From positions 1 through 9,689 of the forward strand of contig JANQEY010000053.1 in assembly GCA_028278125.1 (NCBI GenBank): a stretch of DNA of 9,689 bases, written 5' to 3'. The position numbers were made by a program, and so were the translations under genes. A model generated the notes under the pieces. The model saw only the letters and a program-made list of their open reading frames with translations, did not search any database and was not told where the DNA came from. The stretch comes from a bacterium. Its GTDB lineage: Bacteria > Electryoneota > Electryoneia > Electryoneales > Electryoneaceae. Of the stretch, positions 1 through 6,942 are shown in pieces; within the stretch, counting starts at the first letter, position 1; each line of letters opens with the position of its first letter.

Positions 1-1338
1 TGCTTGATGGTTCTGTTAGTATTCACATCATTGACATCAGTCGCGCAGGTACCTGAGCCGCCATTGATAGACAGTGCCGAACCCAGGACAATTGACGACC
101 TCGTGAATATCGCGATTGAAAATCAGGCCGAATACAAAAAAGCATTATATGATGTGGATTTTTCCAAGTATGCCATCAGGGGTGCCTGGGGAGCTTTCTT
201 GCCTCGCGCTGATGCAACCATTTCATATAACAATGCAAGGAACGACGTTGAATCTTATTCATTTGGCGGTGTTATCTATCCGGGTTCAAAAGAATGGAGC
301 CACAGTAGTTCATGGGATATTAGACTATACGAAGATTTGTTCACAGGCGGATCGAGGTTTTTCAGGTTAAAAAGCTCCAGGCTTCAGCTCGAAAATACTG
401 ACCTGGCCAGGATTCGTACTCGTGATGAACTGGTCTATTACGTTAAGGAAGCGGTTTATTATTATCTCTCGTCAAAACGTAGCCTTGAATTGTCAAAAGA
501 GATACTTGATCTGCGAAAAGAAAGCCACCGTTATGCTAAAACCCGTTATGAAAACGGAGATGTGATCGAGCTGGATGTAATCCAGGCGGAAATTGATGTT
601 GGCAACGCGGAAAACAGTGTTCTTACAGCAAAACAAAACCTGGAAAATACCAGGGAATCCATTAACCTGGTAATTGGCGCAGATCTCGAAAGCAGGTTCC
701 CAATCGATGCCGATCTTACCCCGGTATTACCTGAGTCTGATGTAACAGAACTGGTAAATAAGGCACTTACCTGGCGTTCTGATTTTAAAATTCTCAAGAA
801 TAATGAAGTTATCCAGGATCAGAACGTAAAGATCGCCAATGCGGCATTTCTCCCGACAGCAACATTAAGCGCGGGAATTTCCGGTTCCGATGAAGGAATG
901 AAAGCTAATCGTTTCCGGGCGTTCCCCGATGATAACTCGAGGTACTATGGGGTTGGTGTTTCACTCGATCTGTTCAGCCAGTTCCAGAACAGTATTAACC
1001 GTCAGCAATATGTAATCGCGAAAAGAAAAGCAACCTGGGATCGTCACAGCTCAGAACTGCAGATAGATTCGGATATCAGGCGGCAATGGCGTGACCTTGA
1101 ACGTCTGTATGATCAGATCCTTGTCCTGGATAAAAACCGCGAACTCGCCAGGCGTCAACTGGAGCTGGAGCAGGAACGTTACAGGTTGGGTGCGTCTTCA
1201 CAGTTAAACCTGCGGAGTGCGCAGGTGACGTTTATAGAAGCAGAAAATGAACATATCTACAGGGTTTTGGAATATTTCACCACGCTTGCGTCCTTCGAGA
1301 GAGATCTCGGACGCCCGTTGGAGGAGGCTATACAGTGA
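1..1338 (+). CDS. TolC-family outer membrane efflux protein (5' partial)
   Basis: This is the outer-membrane channel of a tripartite exporter (OEP/TolC family). Counting residues from a TTG at 4, the two internally homologous halves are visible. Half 1 spans about 28-225 with GAFLPRADATISYN at 63-76 and the helix starting RYENGDVIELDVIQAEIDV near 181. Half 2 spans about 245-437 with the matching AAFLPTATLSAGIS at 280-293 and the helix starting ERYRLGASSQLNLRSAQVTF near 391. About 440 residues is normal for the family. The N-terminus is a hydrophobic stretch ending SVAQ, which fits a signal peptide cleaved near residue 14, but it has no basic n-region. The frame is open to base 1, so the true start is probably upstream and TTG 4 / ATG 7 are artefacts of the edge. 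The stop overlaps the start of the adaptor gene, so the two are translationally coupled. The family is secure; the substrate is unknown. Confidence 0.93.
   Translation, partial: CLMVLLVFTSLTSVAQVPEPPLIDSAEPRTIDDLVNIAIENQAEYKKALYDVDFSKYAIRGAWGAFLPRADATISYNNARNDVESYSFGGVIYPGSKEWSHSSSWDIRLYEDLFTGGSRFFRLKSSRLQLENTDLARIRTRDELVYYVKEAVYYYLSSKRSLELSKEILDLRKESHRYAKTRYENGDVIELDVIQAEIDVGNAENSVLTAKQNLENTRESINLVIGADLESRFPIDADLTPVLPESDVTELVNKALTWRSDFKILKNNEVIQDQNVKIANAAFLPTATLSAGISGSDEGMKANRFRAFPDDNSRYYGVGVSLDLFSQFQNSINRQQYVIAKRKATWDRHSSELQIDSDIRRQWRDLERLYDQILVLDKNRELARRQLELEQERYRLGASSQLNLRSAQVTFIEAENEHIYRVLEYFTTLASFERDLGRPLEEAIQ
1320..1327 (+). promoter_or_regulatory. Strong Shine-Dalgarno for the adaptor GTG start
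   Basis: GGAGGAGG lies 7 bases before GTG 1335. It sits inside the last codons of the TolC-family gene, whose TGA stop (1336-1338) overlaps the GTG start. This match supports GTG as the real start, and the arrangement implies translational coupling of channel and adaptor. Confidence 0.75.
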
Positions 1339-2660
1339 GTAAGAAAAAGAATAAAAAGAAGATATGGATTATTATCGCTGTTGTAGTGGTTGTCGGAGGC
1401 TTAATCGCGGCAAACCTCCTGGTTAAACAAAAACCCAAGGGAACATGGGTAGATGTTACAACGGCGGAATTGGACAGCCTTGTGCAGACTGTTACGGCGT
1501 CCGGGAAAATCCAACCAGAGGTCGATGTGCACATATCGGCTGAGGTTTCCGGGAGAATATTATTTCTCGGTGCCAAGGAAGGCGATTTTGTTGAAAAAGG
1601 GAAGCTTCTTGTTCGTATCGATGACGAAAATTACCAGGCATCCCTGGAACAGAATAAATATGCCCTGGCAAGCGCGGAAGCATCCCTGGAGGAAGCAAAA
1701 TCAAACCTGAAAAGAACTTCTGCCTTTCATGAAAGCAACCTGGCAAGTGATGCCGAACTGGAAGCAATGCAAGCGAGCGTGAAGCGGCTTGAAGCCGATG
1801 TAGACCGTGTCAGGGCGAACGTTAAGCAGGCTGAAGACTACCTCGAAAAAACAAGAATCTATACTCCCATTAGCGGAACGGTTATTTCCCTCGGTAAAGA
1901 GGTCGGGGAAATGGCTATCGGTGCTACTTTCTCGCAAGACGTCATCATGGTAGTATCTCAACTTGAAGCGATGGAAGTAAATGTAGAGGTTAATGAAAAT
2001 GACGTTGTACTGATCGAAACCCAGGACCCGGTTTCGATTGAAATTTTCGCCATGCCGGATACATCGTTCCGTGGAATTGTAACCGAGATAGCACATTCAG
2101 GTATCATTCGTGGTATGGGAACGGCTGAAGAGGTTACAAACTTCGAGGTTAAGGTTGCGGTTCTTGACGATATCTCTGAAGTCCGCCCAGGAATGAGTGC
2201 CACGGTTGAAATCGAAACCGAACGCCGTGAAAACGCGATTGTTTTACCACAGGAAGCCGTTGCTGTTCGTTCTATGGAAGAGGAAAAAAAGGCGGAGGAA
2301 AGAGCCAGAAAATCTCAGAAAGGTAAAAAGAAGAACGAAAATAACGATGAAAACAATGGTAATAAGGACAAGGATGAGAAAGAGGAACTTGTCGAGGTAG
2401 TATATGTGGTGGAAAACGACACGGCTTGGGTAAGACAGGTTAAACTGGGCATCTATTCAGATACACATTTTGAAATAGTAGAGGGGATTTCCGAAGAGGA
2501 AGTTGTAATAACCGGACCCTTCAGGGCACTATCCCGTGAAATTAAAAGCGGCAGCAGAATTGAATATGATAAACCGGACATGGGTGAAGATGGTGAGAAC
2601 GAAACTGAGGAAACTGAGTCCGAAGGCGAAGAAACTGTCGCTGCGGAGGAATCCGAATGA
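1335..2660 (+). CDS. Periplasmic adaptor (membrane fusion) protein, HlyD/MacA type
   Basis: This adaptor should bridge the inner-membrane ABC transporter and the TolC-type channel. In order it shows a lysine-rich cytoplasmic N-terminus (2-9), one membrane anchor (about 10-30), a first lipoyl half (about 62-98, with SAEVSGRI and [14 protein letters not shown]), an alpha-hairpin (about 99-172), a second lipoyl half (173-208, TPISGTV) and a beta-barrel (about 209-298, ending [11 protein letters not shown]). A membrane-proximal domain (299-313 and about 353-410) is interrupted by a Lys/Glu/Asn/Asp-rich insert at 314-352. The C-terminus (about 412-441) is a long acidic tail. The hairpin tip holds R127-x3-F131-x6-S138, matching the spacing of the RLS motif that AcrA/MacA-type adaptors use to contact TolC, with Leu replaced by Phe. 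The GTG start is supported by GGAGGAGG. The stop overlaps the ATPase start (ATGA). MacA-like is the best description; an RND-type adaptor is unlikely given the neighbours. Confidence 0.94.
   Translation: MSKKKNKKKIWIIIAVVVVVGGLIAANLLVKQKPKGTWVDVTTAELDSLVQTVTASGKIQPEVDVHISAEVSGRILFLGAKEGDFVEKGKLLVRIDDENYQASLEQNKYALASAEASLEEAKSNLKRTSAFHESNLASDAELEAMQASVKRLEADVDRVRANVKQAEDYLEKTRIYTPISGTVISLGKEVGEMAIGATFSQDVIMVVSQLEAMEVNVEVNENDVVLIETQDPVSIEIFAMPDTSFRGIVTEIAHSGIIRGMGTAEEVTNFEVKVAVLDDISEVRPGMSATVEIETERRENAIVLPQEAVAVRSMEEEKKAEERARKSQKGKKKNENNDENNGNKDKDEKEELVEVVYVVENDTAWVRQVKLGIYSDTHFEIVEGISEEEVVITGPFRALSREIKSGSRIEYDKPDMGEDGENETEETESEGEETVAAEESE
2274..2390 (+). other. Charged low-complexity insert in the adaptor
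   Basis: Codons 314-352 of the adaptor encode almost only Glu, Lys, Asn, Asp and Arg (for example [20 protein letters not shown]), in a strongly purine-rich stretch of DNA. The segment separates [11 protein letters not shown] from VEVVYVVEN, which in MacA-like adaptors are adjacent strands of the membrane-proximal domain. It is therefore a probable disordered loop at the face toward the permease. A function is not known. Confidence 0.7.
2643..2650 (+). promoter_or_regulatory. Shine-Dalgarno for the ATPase start
   Basis: GCGGAGGA lies 6 bases before ATG 2657, inside the last codons of the adaptor. Together with the ATGA stop/start overlap it supports this ATG and coupled translation of adaptor and ATPase. 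Confidence 0.7.
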
Positions 2661-3412
2661 ACCGACTAATAGAGCTGGAAAATATATCCAAGATATATGA
2701 GATCGGTAAAATCCAGGTACCGGCATTAAGGGAAATCAAGCTTGCAATCGATTCAGGTGAATACCTCGCGATTATGGGCCCCTCCGGTTCCGGCAAGTCA
2801 ACGTTGATGAATATCATCGGATGCCTTGATACACCTACAACTGGGACTTATGACCTGGGTGGTGAGCGTGTTGACAACATGAGTGATAACCAGCTTGCCG
2901 ATATCCGCAACAGGCGTATCGGATTTATTTTCCAGACCTTCAATCTTCTGCCGAGAGCCGATGCGTTTCATAATGTAGAATTACCTTTGATCTATGCCGG
3001 TGTATCCAGATCTACGCGGAAAGAACTGGCAACTGCAGCACTGGAACGTGTTGGACTGGCAGACAGGATGAACCATAAGCCGAATGAACTATCGGGTGGT
3101 CAGAGACAACGTGTCGCTGTGGCAAGGGCACTTGTCAACAATCCAAACCTTCTCCTCGCTGATGAACCGACCGGTAACCTGGACAGTAAAACCAGTTACG
3201 AAATAATGGAATTGTTCGGACAACTTCATGATGCCGGGAATACAATAGTCATAGTCACGCACGAGGAAGATATAGCAGCTTACGCGCACAGGGTGATCAG
3301 GCTTCTTGACGGCAACATCAGTTCAGACGATAAACAGGTGCCAAGAACAGGTGAAAATGGTGGTTTTGCCGGAAAACCGGTGGAAGCCGCTGAAGAAACA
3401 ACTGCTGAATAA
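2657..3412 (+). CDS. ABC transporter ATP-binding protein, MacB/LolD type
   Basis: This is the cytoplasmic ATPase that powers the exporter. All nucleotide-binding motifs are intact: Walker A GPSGSGKS at 41-48, Q-loop Gln93 ([11 protein letters not shown]), signature [15 protein letters not shown] at 145-159, Walker B LLLADE at 165-170 with catalytic Glu170, D-loop NLDS at 174-177, and H-loop His202 (IVIVTHEE). The pattern [11 protein letters not shown] and the size of the core are typical of the MacB/LolD/FtsE group. The last 30 residues or so (after about 221) are a weakly conserved, Gly/Glu-rich tail. Unlike E. coli MacB, where ATPase and permease are one chain, the ATPase is a separate 251-residue protein, as in Bacillus YknY or LolD. 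The two permeases downstream and the adaptor upstream define its complex. Confidence 0.96.
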   Translation: MNRLIELENISKIYEIGKIQVPALREIKLAIDSGEYLAIMGPSGSGKSTLMNIIGCLDTPTTGTYDLGGERVDNMSDNQLADIRNRRIGFIFQTFNLLPRADAFHNVELPLIYAGVSRSTRKELATAALERVGLADRMNHKPNELSGGQRQRVAVARALVNNPNLLLADEPTGNLDSKTSYEIMELFGQLHDAGNTIVIVTHEEDIAAYAHRVIRLLDGNISSDDKQVPRTGENGGFAGKPVEAAEETTAE

Positions 3413-3477
3413 GCTATATTAATTAATGAAGCAGTCAGTTGAGTGTTTAATAATTAAATAAATCCTGCAGGTGTCGC
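3413..3477 (+). other. AT-rich gap between ATPase and permease genes
   Basis: This 65-bp spacer is the only sizeable gap in the export operon. It is AT-rich and holds TTAATTAA (3419-3426) and the symmetric arms TTAAT/ATTAA around 3447-3457. I see no well-spaced -35/-10 pair and no GC-rich hairpin followed by a T-run. The permease start has only a weak Shine-Dalgarno match (AGGTG, 3469-3473). The gap may lower or uncouple permease translation, but that is inference. Confidence 0.35.
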
Positions 3478-4698
3478 ATGAGTAAGTTTTACAGTATTTT
3501 TGAGGGTGTCACGATTGCCCGAAAAGCAATACTCGCCAACAAGACACGTGCATTGCTAACTACCCTCGGCATAGTGATCGGTGTTATCACCGTCTCCCTG
3601 ATGATGATGATTATCCAGGGTTTAAATCAATCATTCACTCGCCAGTTGGCTGTTATTGGTACAAATACAGTTTATGTCGAACGTTATCCCTGGATCATAA
3701 TGGATGACTGGTGGCGTTACCGAAACCGTCCTCGAATCACCGCCGACAATTTTGAAGAGGTAAAACGACATTCAAAACTTTCGAAAGCTGTGGGAGCATA
3801 CACCTGGACAATCAGGCCGATAGCCTTCCGTGATAGAACAATTGAGCGTGTGGGGATTATTGGTGTTACCCCCGGTGCAGCGGAGGCGATCAACTGGGTT
3901 CCCGATGTCGGGAGATTTATCTCCCATGCGGATATGATGGCTACCAGGAAGATCTGTGTGATCGGGCCGGAGATCCGTGAACAGGTATTTTCTCCATACA
4001 ACCCGATTGGTAGAAAATTACGAGTTGGACCACATAATTATACTGTCGTCGGAGTACTGGAGAAAAAGGGATCATCATTCGGTCAATCCAATGATAATAA
4101 CGTTTTTATCCCTTTTACCACGCTCATGGTAAACTACGGTTCGAGACGTGATGTTACTATCACGGCAATGGCTGATGAAGGTGTTACTATTGAATCGTTA
4201 AAAGACGAATTAACATATCTGATGAGACGCGCACGCAACCTTGCTCCAAAGGAGGAGAACGATTTTACAATTAATGAACAGAGCGCGTTAACGGATTTTT
4301 ATAAACGCATTACGGCGGGTGTATATGCCGCAGGATTAATTATCGGTGGAATTGCTTTACTGGTTGGCGGAATCGGTATTATGAACATTATGCTGGTTTC
4401 TGTCACGGAAAGGACCTGGGAGATTGGTATGAGGAAAGCCGTTGGCGCTCGAACCACTAATATTCTCTGGCAGTTCCTTGTGGAAGCGATGATAATATGT
4501 ATGGTTGGTGGAGTTATCGGGATAATTATTGCCGCCCTGCTTGGACAGATAATTAATCAATCTTTGCCAACCCATCTGCCTGCCTGGCTTGCTGTTACCG
4601 CGATGGCATTTTCCGGAGTTGTGGGACTGGTATTCGGATTAGTCCCCGCCATGAGAGCTGCTCGGCTTGATCCTATAACTGCTTTAAGGCAGGAGTAA
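3478..4698 (+). CDS. ABC transporter permease 1 (MacB periplasmic core / FtsX family)
   Basis: This is an inner-membrane permease with the four-helix MacB topology. Helix 1 lies at about 27-48 (TLGIVIGVITVSLMMMI). A large periplasmic core follows at about 50-278, holding the usual PIGRKLRVGPHNYTVVGVL segment at 176-194. Helices 2-4 lie at about 281-307, 328-358 and 370-392. The FtsX signature GGIGIMNIMLVSVTERTWEIG (298-317) and the C-terminal PAMRAARLDPITALRQE are clear. The size (406 aa) is that of a stand-alone MacB permease without a fused ATPase. The signature has Trp314 where the family, including the neighbouring paralogue, normally has Arg. The core also has a Trp-rich loop (WIIMDDWWRYRNRPR, 72-86). 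The ATG start is supported by the conserved amphipathic N-terminus more than by its weak ribosome binding site. It probably pairs with permease 2. Confidence 0.94.
   Translation: MSKFYSIFEGVTIARKAILANKTRALLTTLGIVIGVITVSLMMMIIQGLNQSFTRQLAVIGTNTVYVERYPWIIMDDWWRYRNRPRITADNFEEVKRHSKLSKAVGAYTWTIRPIAFRDRTIERVGIIGVTPGAAEAINWVPDVGRFISHADMMATRKICVIGPEIREQVFSPYNPIGRKLRVGPHNYTVVGVLEKKGSSFGQSNDNNVFIPFTTLMVNYGSRRDVTITAMADEGVTIESLKDELTYLMRRARNLAPKEENDFTINEQSALTDFYKRITAGVYAAGLIIGGIALLVGGIGIMNIMLVSVTERTWEIGMRKAVGARTTNILWQFLVEAMIICMVGGVIGIIIAALLGQIINQSLPTHLPAWLAVTAMAFSGVVGLVFGLVPAMRAARLDPITALRQE
4691..4695 (+). promoter_or_regulatory. Shine-Dalgarno for permease 2
   Basis: AGGAG lies 7 bases before ATG 4703 and directly abuts the TAA stop of permease 1 (4696-4698). 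Ribosomes finishing permease 1 can reinitiate here, which would favour matched production of the two permeases. Confidence 0.65.
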
Positions 4699-4702
4699 TC
4701 TA

Positions 4703-5926
4703 ATGAACTGGTCTGAATCAATTGTCATCTCTTTGACTAGTATCCTGAACCAGAAATTGAGAAGTTCGCTGACACTGCTGGGGATTGTTATCGGGGTAAT
4801 AACAATCATCGCAACCATGAGTATCATCAAGGGACTTCAAAATATGATGGAAGAGGAGATGCAGGGATTATCGGCCGGTGTTTTCCAGGTGCAGCGATAT
4901 GACGTCCAGATTGGTGATGGTGGTGATCGGCGGAGAAAGTTCAGGCCGAAGATTGGTATGCGGGAAGTGCGTGCAATTGAAGAAAATGTTCCACTTGCAG
5001 CAGTAATTGCCCCGGAAATATGGAAATGGGGCGGTGTTGTCAAGTTTGAAAATAAAGCTACTAATCCGAATGTCACCCTGTCCGGTGGAGTTCCGGGTTT
5101 TGCGATAAATAACGGCGTGGAAGTTGAAAATGGAAGATTTCTTACTGACCAGGATGTTCAGTTTGGACGTCATGTAACCGTGCTCGGATCAAAAGTTGCA
5201 CAAAGACTATTTCCTTTCAGGGATCCAGTAGGTGAACAAGTATTTATCAATGGCCAGAGAGCTAAAGTTGTTGGAGTTCTAATTGAAGAAGGCTCGATGT
5301 TTGATGACTCATACGATACTTTCGCGCTGGTACCGTTAACGACCTTTATTAACTGGTGGGGAAGTGAACGCAGTTGGAATATTACAGTCAGGGTTCTTGA
5401 CCCGGAAAAAATAGATGAGGCAATTGAGCAGGCTACTACAGCGCTTAGATCGGCTCGAGGTCTTAGGCCGGGTGAAGAGAACAATTTCGGCATCTGGCAT
5501 TCGAACCAGTTGATAGACAGCTTCAACGAGATGACCGGCTGGATCCGTTTTGCAGCGTTCGGGATAGCTTCAATATCTCTCCTGGTTGCCGGTGTTGGTA
5601 TTATGAATATTATGCTTGTCGTGGTGACCGAACGCACCAGGGAGATCGGTGTGAGAATGGCGCTAGGTGCTCGAAGAAGCAGCATACTCGGTCAATTCCT
5701 GGTTGAAGCGGTAGTCCTGACAATGATTGGAGCGTTAGCTGGAGTTGTTGTAGGCGTGGGAGCGGCAATGCTACTTGGACAGGCGGCAAACTTACCCGTT
5801 GCGGTACCGATATGGTCTATTGTGGTCGGATTGCTGTTCTGTACGGCTATCGGCCTGATCTTTGGAACATGGCCAGCCTGGAAAGCCAGCAGGCTAAATC
5901 CGATTGAAGCACTCAGGTATGAATAA
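4703..5926 (+). CDS. ABC transporter permease 2 (MacB periplasmic core / FtsX family)
   Basis: This is a second permease, a paralogue of its upstream neighbour, of almost identical length (407 against 406 aa) and topology. Helix 1 lies at about 21-43 (LTLLGIVIGVITIIATM), a periplasmic core at about 45-280 with PVGEQVFINGQRAKVVGVLI at 175-194, and helices 2-4 at about 282-306, 328-358 and 368-390. The FtsX signature is canonical, AGVGIMNIMLVVVTERTREIG (296-316), followed by VRMALGARRSSILGQFLVEA. The end, PAWKASRLNPIEALRYE, matches permease 1 in pattern. The early periplasmic loop differs: GDGGDRRRKFRPK (71-83) here against the Trp-rich loop in permease 1. Divergence across the core suggests an old duplication. 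Only 4 bp separates the genes, so a permease 1-permease 2 heterodimer is the simplest model; two alternative homodimers cannot be excluded. Confidence 0.94.
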   Translation: MNWSESIVISLTSILNQKLRSSLTLLGIVIGVITIIATMSIIKGLQNMMEEEMQGLSAGVFQVQRYDVQIGDGGDRRRKFRPKIGMREVRAIEENVPLAAVIAPEIWKWGGVVKFENKATNPNVTLSGGVPGFAINNGVEVENGRFLTDQDVQFGRHVTVLGSKVAQRLFPFRDPVGEQVFINGQRAKVVGVLIEEGSMFDDSYDTFALVPLTTFINWWGSERSWNITVRVLDPEKIDEAIEQATTALRSARGLRPGEENNFGIWHSNQLIDSFNEMTGWIRFAAFGIASISLLVAGVGIMNIMLVVVTERTREIGVRMALGARRSSILGQFLVEAVVLTMIGALAGVVVGVGAAMLLGQAANLPVAVPIWSIVVGLLFCTAIGLIFGTWPAWKASRLNPIEALRYE

Positions 5927-5949
5927 ACGGTAACAACAGTTGATGCGAG

Positions 5950-6939
5950 CTAAAAGCTCCACCTCACGTGATATATCCCGTCATCTCTCTCGACCAAAGC
6001 TTCGTCTGCATTAGGACAGGCAGCAGGGAAGTACCCGTCACCTACCAGTTCTTCACTTGTCAGCTCATCCAGGTCAAACAGCAAAACCCCGTCTAATCTA
6101 TCCTGGTTAATACGTGTCACAAGAAGAAAACTGCCATTATTTCCAACAGAGGGATCTATTGCACGCCTGATTAGAGTATCCGGAGCGGGTTGCTGTAGAT
6201 CGATTTTAATAATATTACTCAATGTACCGTCTGCCAGTTGAGATGCGTAAATCGAGTTACTGTTAGAATCCCAGGTGTAATCCAAACCAACGTTATCAGC
6301 CAGGGATTCAGTAGGTTGGGGATTTGCGGCCGTTACTACATAGAGCCGAAAACTGGATGTAAATGGCTGGTGAGTGTAGGCAACATTTGAACCACCCGGT
6401 GCACAGAGGGGATGGTGCCCCTCTTCAACGAGCAGTAATGATTCATCACTTACAGTATTGGTTGCTACTAACCTCTTTTCTTCGTCTTCAGTCACCAGTG
6501 TTTCAGAATCGGGGAACCATGATGGATTTCTATGATTACTCATGAACAATGACGCCTGGTAAGTATTAATATCGTAAATATATACCCCACCGTCTGTTCC
6601 AGGTGTACTGAAGGCTATTTTGTTTCCATCGGGCGATGGAGTATAATCGTGATTGTGGGAGCCATCCCAGATCTGGATTACCATCTCGGAATCGCCTGTC
6701 GAACTCAGATATATAGCCGGCAGCCCTAAATCGCTATGATCCGCAGATAGAAAATCTTCACCATTGGGCATCCAGACAGGACCAGTGGCATGAGAACGGG
6801 CAATTCGAATATCTATAACCGGATCATCTGGTTCTGTTCCTTTCTCACACCCTGGTAAACAAGTGATAAGTGTTATCATCATTAATACCAGCATTGAAAA
6901 ACTAACTGATTTTCTAATATTGGTTAATCGAGCTGCCAC
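5950..6939 (-). CDS. Lipoprotein with PD40/TolB-like beta-propeller
   Basis: This is a predicted exported lipoprotein. Basic residues R4/R9/K10 precede a hydrophobic stretch (about 13-27) ending in the lipobox LPGC, with the lipidated Cys at 31. Glu at +2 does not match the E. coli inner-membrane retention signal (Asp +2), so an outer-membrane or surface location is likely. The mature part has about six repeated PD40-type blade segments with a P/W-x-PDG-x-x-hydrophobic pattern: GPVWMPNGEDFLSA (53-66), YTPSPDGNKIAFST (99-112), PSWFPDSETLVT (139-150), HPLCAPGGSNVAY (176-188), DYTWDSNSNSIYAS (220-233) and FPAACPNADEALV (304-316). The start is GTG 6939, backed by GGAG at 6947-6950, and lies 3 bp after the DUF4139 gene. 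Such propellers usually bind proteins or glycans; no enzymatic motif is seen. The specific role is unknown. Confidence 0.85.
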   Translation of the reverse strand: MAARLTNIRKSVSFSMLVLMMITLITCLPGCEKGTEPDDPVIDIRIARSHATGPVWMPNGEDFLSADHSDLGLPAIYLSSTGDSEMVIQIWDGSHNHDYTPSPDGNKIAFSTPGTDGGVYIYDINTYQASLFMSNHRNPSWFPDSETLVTEDEEKRLVATNTVSDESLLLVEEGHHPLCAPGGSNVAYTHQPFTSSFRLYVVTAANPQPTESLADNVGLDYTWDSNSNSIYASQLADGTLSNIIKIDLQQPAPDTLIRRAIDPSVGNNGSFLLVTRINQDRLDGVLLFDLDELTSEELVGDGYFPAACPNADEALVERDDGIYHVRWSF

Positions 6940-6942
6940 GTG

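Noticed and set aside
1701..2096. Open frame of 131 codons on the minus strand inside the adaptor
   Set aside because: It is antisense to the hairpin and lipoyl region of the adaptor, and the predicted protein has no recognisable motif.
3413..3477. Internal sigma-70 promoter before permease 1
   Set aside because: TTGAGT at 3439-3444 has no TATAAT-like hexamer at a 16-18 base spacing, so no promoter can be supported.
5170..5685. Open frame of 171 codons on the minus strand inside permease 2
   Set aside because: It lies antisense to a well-conserved permease, its translation is Ser/Thr/Ile-rich without any domain pattern, and it has no ribosome binding site; it is a shadow of the real gene.
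2657..5926. LolCDE lipoprotein-release system instead of an exporter
   Set aside because: The ATPase plus two permeases resembles LolCDE, but the coupled HlyD-type adaptor and TolC-family channel upstream are not part of Lol systems and fit a tripartite exporter.
3478..5926. Recent tandem duplication of the permease gene
   Set aside because: The two proteins share topology and signature motifs but differ over most of the periplasmic core and in codon choice, so the duplication is old.
5947..5959. GAGCT-AAA-AGCTC inverted repeat at the convergent junction as a bidirectional terminator
   Set aside because: The stem is only 5 bp with a 3-base loop and no flanking T-run on either strand, so it is not convincing as an intrinsic terminator.
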